Shown here one piece after another: positions 57,001-64,000 of a stretch of DNA of 64,000 nucleotides; position 1 is the first letter of the stretch, and the number at the start of each line of letters is the position of its first letter. The stretch is from Acanthococcus lagerstroemiae (lineage: Eukaryota > Arthropoda > Insecta > Hemiptera > Eriococcidae): the NCBI GenBank assembly GCA_031841125.1, contig CM063111.1, forward strand, positions 39,692,955 through 39,756,954, given 5' to 3'. The position numbers and the translations under genes are program-made. The notes beneath the pieces are model-generated. The model was given only the letters and a program-made list of their open reading frames with translations. It did no database searches and had not been told where the DNA came from.

Positions 57001-58177
57001 AGAGTGTAATAGTCCGGCTTGAAAAAGTGAATCAAATATCGACAGACGTTTTTCTATTGAGGAAGGTTGTTTTTGATTCCAAATAGCACGTTAGATTTCC
57101 GATTAAGCCCCGATTTAAGCTCGAAATCAACACTTAAACTTAGTTAACTGACAAAATTAATTTGATTTGAAAAAGTATGAAAGTACTGTTTGGGAACAGA
57201 ATTTAACTAGCCAATTACATTCAGCATTTAGCTTCATACAATACTTCCCAAGTCGTAATTCATAATGCCGATTGAAAGGTGTAATTAGGGCGTATTTTCA
57301 CAAATATCATTCAATAATTAGTATTAAGCAAAATCAAAAGTTATTAAAGAAACATCGACCTTCCAGCCCTCCTCTGCCGCATTATTTGTGGGTCAAATGG
57401 AAACTTCTGATGAGCAGAGTTGAATAACCAAATTTTATAATATGAATGACAGTTTCAAAAAGTTTTCATTTTGAAGTAAGTCTCGTTCACGCTAATCGTG
57501 GGAAAGTTAGGAGCGATAAGTATCACAAGCGCACTGTGAAAAAATCGAAGAGCCTCTTATTTAGGGATGGGCGGTGGGAATATTCCCGGGGGGAAAAACT
57601 TGGGAAGAAAAGAAATTTTGGGTAGGAAGTTATTTTTTTCAGGAAAGATTGGGGAATTTATTGTTTTTCTGCATGCTTATAAATACAGAAGATTGCATGT
57701 TCAAACCACCCAAAAAGAGGGGCAAAACTATGGGCATTTTTCAACTCTCTTAAGACTGTCTCATCTGTATTGCAATCCATACTACTGTAATGTCGTTAAA
57801 GGAAAAATGTAAGTATGCAACAAGTATTATTCTGGTGATGATTTAAAAAAAAAAAATTTAATCCAAGCTTTGTGCAGTTGAAATGTAGGGTACACTTGCA
57901 CCCTCAAAATATTCTCTTATTTCAGATATCCCCTACTGGAAAATCAGGTGCAGAATGTAAGTTCCGCAATACAGGCTTTGGTTTATCAGAAAATTAATCA
58001 AAAGGGGGTGGTGGAGGAGGGTGTCAAAAGGCGGAGTCCCCGGTGAGATGCGAAGGGTCGAGTCAGCCCCCTTCCATTTTCTTCTTATATCCCCCATGTT
58101 AGTGTTGAAAAAATGTCATGAAAAGTCATAATATTTTGTTTCCCAAATTCAGTAGACACCTTGTTTTTGTACGTTAA
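57001..58177. other. no gene recognised; one TAGGGATGGGC end
   Basis: TAGGGATGGGCGGTGGGAAT at 57562 followed by TTCCCGGGGGG, GGGAAG and GGGGAATTT words looks like the start of another word-array MITE, but its other end was not identified. Confidence 0.35.
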
Positions 58178-58760
58178 TTCACTTTATTTTATTATTATTA
58201 TTTTTGAGGGGGGAGAGGGGGGGTATTTTGGGTTACATAGAATAACATCCGTAACAAATCCCATCTGGATCATTACCATATTTTAAATGGAAAAAGCATG
58301 TTGAGGTAGGTGTCCATCGTCGTGGATGTTACCATCTCGTCTCAATTAACCTGGTTTATAGAAAGATTGGAAATATAAGTTAAGAAGTTTAATTTGCTGT
58401 CAATGACTTCACATTTCCAGGAAGAATGGCGTAAAGTTCGGTTACTAAGGTTTTCAGTCCATTATCTACGTCAGTTTTTGACGGGGGCAAATATATGTGC
58501 CTTATACATTTTCCAGCACAACAAATGGTAATACTGGTACAGTTTTGATCCCTGAACATGATCCAAATGCCAAATCGTAGTCATTGTCGTATGTGATAGC
58601 CCAATTTTCAAAAGTTCCCTGGAAAAAGAAATTCTGGAAGCTGTTTTGTCCGTAGTTGTGGATATCAGTGCCTTCGCTGTGGACAGTATGTCTAACGTCG
58701 TGGACAAAAGTCGTCCTCCTCCCTTAATTTATACTCCTGTGTTAACTTGTTGAATACTTA
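58178..58760. mobile_element. GGGTCATTCTC-family element, copy 2 (inverted relative to 39235-39998)
   Basis: Shares GTCCATCGTCGTGGATGTTAC, CTGTCAATGACTTCAC, TTTTCAGTCCATT, GATATCAGTGCC and GTCGTGGACAAAAGTCGTC blocks with 39300-39960. Terminal inverted repeats are not intact here, so the copy is truncated at both ends. Confidence 0.6.
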
Positions 58761-58777
58761 TTCTCTGTTACTAGTAC

Positions 58778-59109
58778 ATGCATATTAGTGTGTCCCTTAT
58801 TTTACAAGTTTTCGCTAATTGATTAGGGTCGCACTGAAAATTTGTTCCAGTGAACCTAAAAACTCGCCATAAAAATGTGAGCTCAATCTGAGGTCATTAA
58901 CCCGTGTCGCTTTGACCTTGAAGTTACGTGTAATACTGAGATTTTACAAAAAAAAACACGAATATCTCGGAACATATCAACTTCAGGACCAAAGTGCATA
59001 TAACATAAAATGTTCCTTGTTATATTTCCTATAGAAAAAATCTGATACAACTTTTTTCTAGAACGCATATTCACCGAGATAATTGCAAAAATGTGTGAAA
59101 GTTTCAAGG
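58778..59109. repeat. inverted repeat, left arm (~330 bp)
   Basis: Matches 60825-61156 as a reverse complement with modest divergence: GTGTCCCTTATTTTACAAGT, GGTCGCACTGAAAATTTGTT, CTCAATCTGAGGTCATTAA, CCTTGAAGTTACGTGTAATA and others in order. Part of the arm is repeated again, more diverged, at 59160-59345. Confidence 0.8.
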
Positions 59110-59974
59110 AACGTGGCTTTTGTTATTTTCTCTTTTAAAACCGATCTTTACTAGCTAAATCGCAGTTATCTAAAAAAATATTCACTTTAGAACCAAAATG
59201 CAAATAACATAAAATGTTCTTTGTTAAATTTTCTATAAGAACGTTATGAGAACGTCCTATACAACTTTTCTCTAGAAAACATATTTATCGCAATAACGCA
59301 AAAATGCGTGGAATTTCCAAAAAACATAGGTTTTTTAATTATTTTACGGCTGAAATATCTATTAATGACGGGTAATGCGCACTACAATATAACTTCAGTC
59401 TCCTTCTACTGGGGCAAGCGCCCCAGTTTGCCCCCTCCCCCAGCCTGGCTTTGCCCATGACAGTTTGTTTGGTACCTACTATAGAGTAGACCTCGAATTA
59501 TGTATGTACGAGTATATCAACAATAGACAACAATTTACGCATAAGATATAACATTGTGCTGTTAAGGAACAGTCACATGTTCTCAGAATTCAGGGTCATT
59601 TCCTATGGACAAATCGCCGTTTCCTATTGTTGATATACATCATCTCAAGTCCACCATACCAAGTCTTCAACGGAATCTTAGGATGCTTCTAGACTCAATA
59701 AAAATAGTTTGTTAACCCTAGATCGCAAAATTGGTTTTCTTCAATCATTGAATTTGGAATTAGTTATGGCTCATGGATACCTAATTAACGTTTCAATTTT
59801 AGGCTCTTCCGCAAATTTTTTATCACTAGGGTCCGACCATCAGTCCTACCTCTTGCAAATACAAGCTTTTAACAATCGCAAACACTTCTACATGTGTCCA
59901 TTTTAAAGTACTTACGTTTTCTTACTCGCACAAGCAACCTGCACATGTTTTTCTTCATCTCATCGTTCAAGGGG

Positions 59975-60795
59975 TGAAGATGGACAAGCATATATAAAAA
60001 TAGATAAAAAAGGAGGAACGTTCCGGATACAGTGGGGGTTGAAACAGGGTGACTCGCTTTCAACAAACATTTTAAACAATCTGTGGTTCGCGGATAATGT
60101 TGTGCTGATAGGAAAAATTGCAATAGAATTAGCAAAAATGGTAAATGATCTGAGGCAAGAATGCGCGAAAGTGGGACGGAGCATGAACGAGTCGAAAACC
60201 AAAATAATGACCAATAAAAAACATGTAGATCATATCCAAATAGTCAACCTAGTAATAAACAAAGGGGGACGAATACAGATATCTAGGACAAATCATCTCT
60301 TTATAGGGGGTAGAATCGAAGGAAGGGCAAGATTATCTAATTCTTGGAAAGTATTTTGGACGAAAAAATACATACTCAAAAGCAATATGAAATTAAACAC
60401 AAAAATAAACGTTCTAGACATGTGTATAATGCGAATATTTGGGATACTGATGTCAGGCATGGTCATTAACCAAGAAACAAGTTTTCAGGCTAAAAACAAC
60501 TCAGCATTCAATGATGAGAAATGTGTTGAAAATCAAAATTACAGATAAAATTAAGTCAAAATCCGAAATGTTTGGTACCAAGAAACTCAAGTTCAAGTAT
60601 ATGCAGGCCATATAACCAGGAAGGCCAGGAGAGATGGTGCTTGTTGACCACCCAATGGATACCTAGAAGCAATAAAAGAAACAGAAGACAGTCTAATACA
60701 GGATGGCTAGACGAAATTCAGAGGTATGTAGGTCCTCACTGGGCCAGCAACGCCCAAAATAAAACATATTGGAAAAACGTGTCACAAAGGCTTAT
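59975..60795 (+). pseudogene. RTE-like LINE reverse transcriptase remnant
   Basis: In plus frames: RIQWGLKQGDSLST (family GV(R/K)QGDPLSP, RT motif before the active site), then directly NNLWFADNVVLIGK (active-site F/YADD, here FADN), then ELAKMVNDLRQECAKVG and NESKTKIM, and near the end GWLDEIQRYVGPHWASNAQN, the RTE-type C-terminal signature. About 30 residues normally lying between the first two blocks are missing, and frameshifts separate the RT from the C-terminus. The second Asp of the active site is Asn, so it is inactive. It abuts the right inverted arm. Confidence 0.82.
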
Positions 60796-60824
60796 GCCCT
60801 TAAATGGCTATGTCAAAGCTCTGA

Positions 60825-61156
60825 CCTCGAAACTTTCACACATTATTGCGATTATCTCGGTAAATATGTGTTTTAGAGAGAAGTTGTATAGGATCTTTTT
60901 TATAGGAAATGTAACAGAAAACATTTTATATTGTATGCATTTTGGTTCTGAAGTTGATATGTTCCGAGATATTCGCGGTTTTTTGTAAAATCTCAGTATT
61001 ACACGTAACTTCAAGGTCAAAAGCGACACGGATTAATGACCTCAGATTGAGCTCAGATTTTTTTATGGCGAGTTTCTAGGTCCATTGGAACAAATTTCAG
61101 TGCGACCTTAATCAAATGGCGAAAACTTGTAAAATAAAGGACACCCTAATGCATAT
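60825..61156. repeat. inverted repeat, right arm (~330 bp)
   Basis: Reverse complement of 58778-59109, ending GGACACCCTAATGCATAT. See the left arm. Confidence 0.8.
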
Positions 61157-62790
61157 AAACTAAAATTATGAAAAAAAATTTTTTAATAATTTAAAAAAAA
61201 AATAAAAGTCTAACAAAAAAGGAAATGCTGCTTCAATATTCTCAGTTTCTGGAAACTGACCCCAGTTCTATGTATCATTCAACCTCCTGTGTCAGAATTT
61301 ACTTCTCCAAGAATGTTTTCCTCTGTTATTCGTAGATGTACTACTAGGTCTATGAATAGGAACAGACTTCAGAAAACCTAGATCCATCTCTAACTATTTG
61401 CACTGTTTAAATTATAAGCCTGCCTTATCGAAGGGTTTTTAAAATTATTTTTGGAACTTCTTTATGCAGTTCGGTCATTGATGGTGGGACGAGTCAAAGC
61501 TGCGCACAAATCTGAAAACTTCGAGATTACATAAAATCGACCAGAGAAGTTGGCAAATTACTTTTTCCCCGAGAAAAAAAATGCTCCATCCACATTTCCC
61601 CTTATTATTTGAAAAAATTATATTTTCAAGATTTTAAGAAATTACGAACTTCTTCATTCTCAAATGTTTCAAGTCATTCGAGAGAAACTTTTTCTCTCCG
61701 GAAGTTGAACCCAATTTAAAAGTTTTCAGAAAGATTGTATTAAAATTTTCGAGTTGCTCGCAACAGCGAGCATTTTATCGCGTAATCTTATAATTTGTCC
61801 GGGAGTATCGAGATGATCTGGTGCTAGATGTAGAAAACAATACACATTGGCTTGTACTTTGCAAATCGGAAAGACAGATCGAAAAAGGAAACACCGTTGT
61901 TGTGTGAAACCATCGAGGGCGAGATACTCGAAATACCAAAACTGTATACAACTACGCCGATTAATTCCTTCTTCATTATTAGACTCTTCATTAAGACGAT
62001 AATCTTCGCACAGCTAGATGCACTTAAAGGCTTCGTGTTCAAAATGAAACTCGCGTATGTAACGAGCTTTGCTCTGTTCGTTCCCTCGCTGTATACTAAT
62101 TCAATTATCGTGGCACATCTACGAAACTGCGACGAAATTAAAATACGCCCCAACTTACGTCAAAGACGCGTACAGTATAATTTGCGAATCAATTTCACAA
62201 AAACTTGACATCTTTAGAGTAAACAAATCGTCACCGACGGAGTGAAAGATATATATCTGTGTCATATGAGACGGTGGCGCCGGAAAGGGCGGAGGTGTCA
62301 CCGGGGTGAGCTTTGAAACACCAAAGTTGAACATACACGACGTAAATTTTTCTGTACAGCCGTCTCTTTCCAGTCTGCTTCATCGAAGAGGTCGCCCTTA
62401 ATCGTGTTCAACAGGTGATAACACGGCATCAAAAAGGACAAAAATGAGATTACTTTTTATTTACTCGTCCCCGGGCACAACCTTGAATTGCAAATTTGAT
62501 TCCGGAATTTCATGTCGCTCTCTTTAATATCCGTATTAGCTGATTTTTAAAATCAGTTATTGGTTTTCTCACGGACACCGAGAGTGGGGGTCGGGGTAAA
62601 CTTTTCTTGACTTTCATGTCGAAAAGAATACGAAGTTTCTTATGTATACACAACATCAGGGTGGTACTTATTTTCTAATTTTGTTTTTCATAATAGATCG
62701 TGCCAGGATCAGTTCCAAATATTAGAAAGAAAATTCAGCCAAGTTTGAGTAGAATCGGAAAAGGTTGACCTGTGCCGCAAGGAGGAGAAA
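61157..62790. other. no gene recognised
   Basis: A short ATTCTCAGTTTCTGGAAACTGACCCC-type stretch near 61240 recalls the GGGTCATTCTC ends. A 118-codon frame at 61852-62208 has no recognisable domain; its overlap with an equally long minus frame argues against coding. Confidence 0.3.
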
Positions 62791-62844
62791 TTCTTATGAA
62801 ATTAACATTGATTTATAGAATTCGAAATGAAAATAATAAAAAAC

Positions 62845-63215
62845 TTCAATGAGAATGCCACAAGGAAATCCCCTGTCGTCCAGTCTGTTTAACGCAGTGC
62901 TGGAATGGGCATTTGGAAAACTAAATTGGAAAGACCATGGGATGAACATAGATGGAAAAAAACTAAGTAATCTGGGATTTGGGGACGACATTGTGCTGAT
63001 AGGAACCAGTAGGGAGGAAGTAACAGGAATGGCGAAAGACCTCACAAGAGCATGTGAAGAACCTGGACTCCAGATGAATTTAACCAAAACGAAATACATG
63101 AGCAATAGATCTAAAGAAAACCTCAACGTGGATGGGATGGAAATACACTTACTTAGGGCGGATTATGTCATTTGATCAGGGGATAAACAAAGAACTACAC
63201 GAAAGAAGGAAGAAG
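62845..63215 (+). pseudogene. RTE-like LINE reverse transcriptase remnant
   Basis: RMPQGNPLSSSLFNAVLEWA (family GVRQGDPLSP.LFN..LE), then NLGFGDDIVLIGTSREEV (active-site box, FGDD for FADD), GLQMNLTKTKYMSN, and after a frameshift near 63135 YTYLGRIMSFDQGINKEL. It is closer to intact than the 60-kb copy, but the Gly in FGDD and the frameshift mark it as dead. It is cut off at 63220 by the composite-element copy. The upstream RT and endonuclease are missing. Confidence 0.82.
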
Positions 63216-63220
63216 GCGTG

Positions 63221-63855
63221 CAGAGGCGAAACTTCATTTTTAATTGGGGGGGGGGGGGTGGAGAAGGAAGATTTGCCGACAAATATTTTCTGTTACCAAA
63301 AAATTTGCCGACAAAATTTTCTAAAAATTTGAAAACTCGCCGATTTTTCAATCAAAATATTTTTTAATTTTAAAAATAATAATAATAAACAAACAAACGT
63401 TCTTAGAGAATGGAAAACTCAAATAAACAGTTTCAAAATTTGCTGACTGCCTAATTATTGGGGGTTTCACCCCCCCCCCCATCGTTTCGTCCCTGCAAAT
63501 GCAGATTGGAACCTTATCCCCAGAACACTCACATTTGCGCACATGAGCATACCCTATTCTCTATTCTGGGAGGGTAAGGTAGAAGGATGTTAGAAATACT
63601 CGAGAGGAACACACAACTTCCTTTACACATTGAGGTGGTCGTTGTTTACTCTTGGTGATCTTTTTTTCTGAATTTCCTCTGATTCTTCTCCTAAACTGAT
63701 TCCAATAAAATAAAATTTAAAAAAAAATATATACAAAGTTTTCTGTCGATTGGATTAGGAGAATCCGTGCCAGAAGTTCCCTTTCGTTCTTATGGGAAAA
63801 ATACATGGAGTTTTTACTTTTGTTCCAGACTAAATTTCCCTCCTATTCGGGCCAT
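63221..63855 (-). mobile_element. composite element, copy D, truncated
   Basis: On the minus strand: one complete ~275-bp module (63221-63495, ends CAGAGGCGAAACTT and CGTTTCGTCCCTG), then the spacer read in reverse to about 63855 (GTGTTCCTCTCGAGTATTTC, TTTAGTCTGGAAC blocks), where homology to copies A and C stops. The second module is absent. It joins or interrupts the LINE remnant at 63220. Confidence 0.7.
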
Positions 63856-63914
63856 ACAGCGCTAGTATCGACTACTCTTATCTGCGACCAAAAGGTGAAG
63901 TTTTTATAACTACA

Positions 63915-64000
63915 TTACAGAATGAGTGAATAACTAAGTCAGTGAGTGAGTAACTGAGTGAATCACTAAATGAGTAAGTGAGTGACTAAGTGAATAACTC
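63915..64000. repeat. degenerate GAGT/AAGT minisatellite, runs off the window
   Basis: Repeated (T)GAGTGA, TAAGT and TAACTGAGTGA units of 4 bp-based composition extend to the last base. Confidence 0.8.

Noticed and set aside
61852..62208. 118-codon plus-strand frame
   Set aside because: Overlaps a 109-codon frame on the other strand, has AT-driven composition and no identifiable motif.
63915..64000. Telomere-like repeat at the window edge
   Set aside because: Units are GAGT/AAGT based and irregular, not the insect TTAGG repeat.

Overview
This window looks like gene-poor, transposon-rich nuclear DNA from an arthropod, most likely an insect. The grounds are AT-rich sequence with long mononucleotide tracts, spliceosomal introns, and an animal assortment of mobile elements: a tRNA-derived SINE, RTE-like and RNase H-bearing LINE remnants, mariner, a Penelope-like fragment, a Helitron and many hAT-like non-autonomous elements. 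There are no bacterial operons, ribosome binding sites, tRNA genes, rRNA genes or CRISPR arrays. Species and order cannot be fixed from the sequence; Hemiptera is a guess.

Only one host gene is well supported: a plus-strand membrane O-acyltransferase of the WSD1-like (wax ester synthase / diacylglycerol acyltransferase) family. I assembled four exons from splice sites and reading phase: 5826-6007, 6083-6271, 15178-16516 and 21868-22055. The introns are 75 bp, 8.9 kb and 5.35 kb. The exons read through in phase (0, 0, 1), give about 632 residues, and end at a stop followed by a likely poly(A) signal near 22481. The extreme N-terminus was not found.

Region by region. 1-5800: a mariner remnant split by a SINE, a tandem unclassified repeat, a Penelope-like GIY-YIG remnant, a second SINE and an RTE-like LINE tail. 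5826-22500: the acyltransferase gene, its two large introns holding hAT-like and pogo-like MITEs, a palindromic repeat, a composite paired-module element and short-word arrays. 22525-28550: a LINE RNase H remnant, then a degenerate satellite interrupted by a third SINE and a second composite element, itself hit by a hAT-like insertion. 30100-32560: a Helitron with a purine/pyrimidine-skewed interior between direct repeats. 35700-50000: nested hAT-like elements, an inverted mariner pair, microsatellites and another copy of the unclassified repeat. 52740-54611: an 1.87 kb element with inverted ends, filled with TCGA-type words and carrying a nested MITE with a perfect target duplication. 58.8-61.2 kb: a 330-bp inverted repeat enclosing an RT remnant. 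62.8-64 kb: another RT remnant, a third composite-element copy and a minisatellite running off the window.

The most unusual observations are (1) a composite element in which two whole MITE-like modules in direct orientation bracket a spacer, with 8-bp target duplications around the entire unit in two independent copies, and (2) small hAT-like elements whose interiors are degenerate arrays of a short word that differs between elements. All family assignments are by eye; no database search was run.
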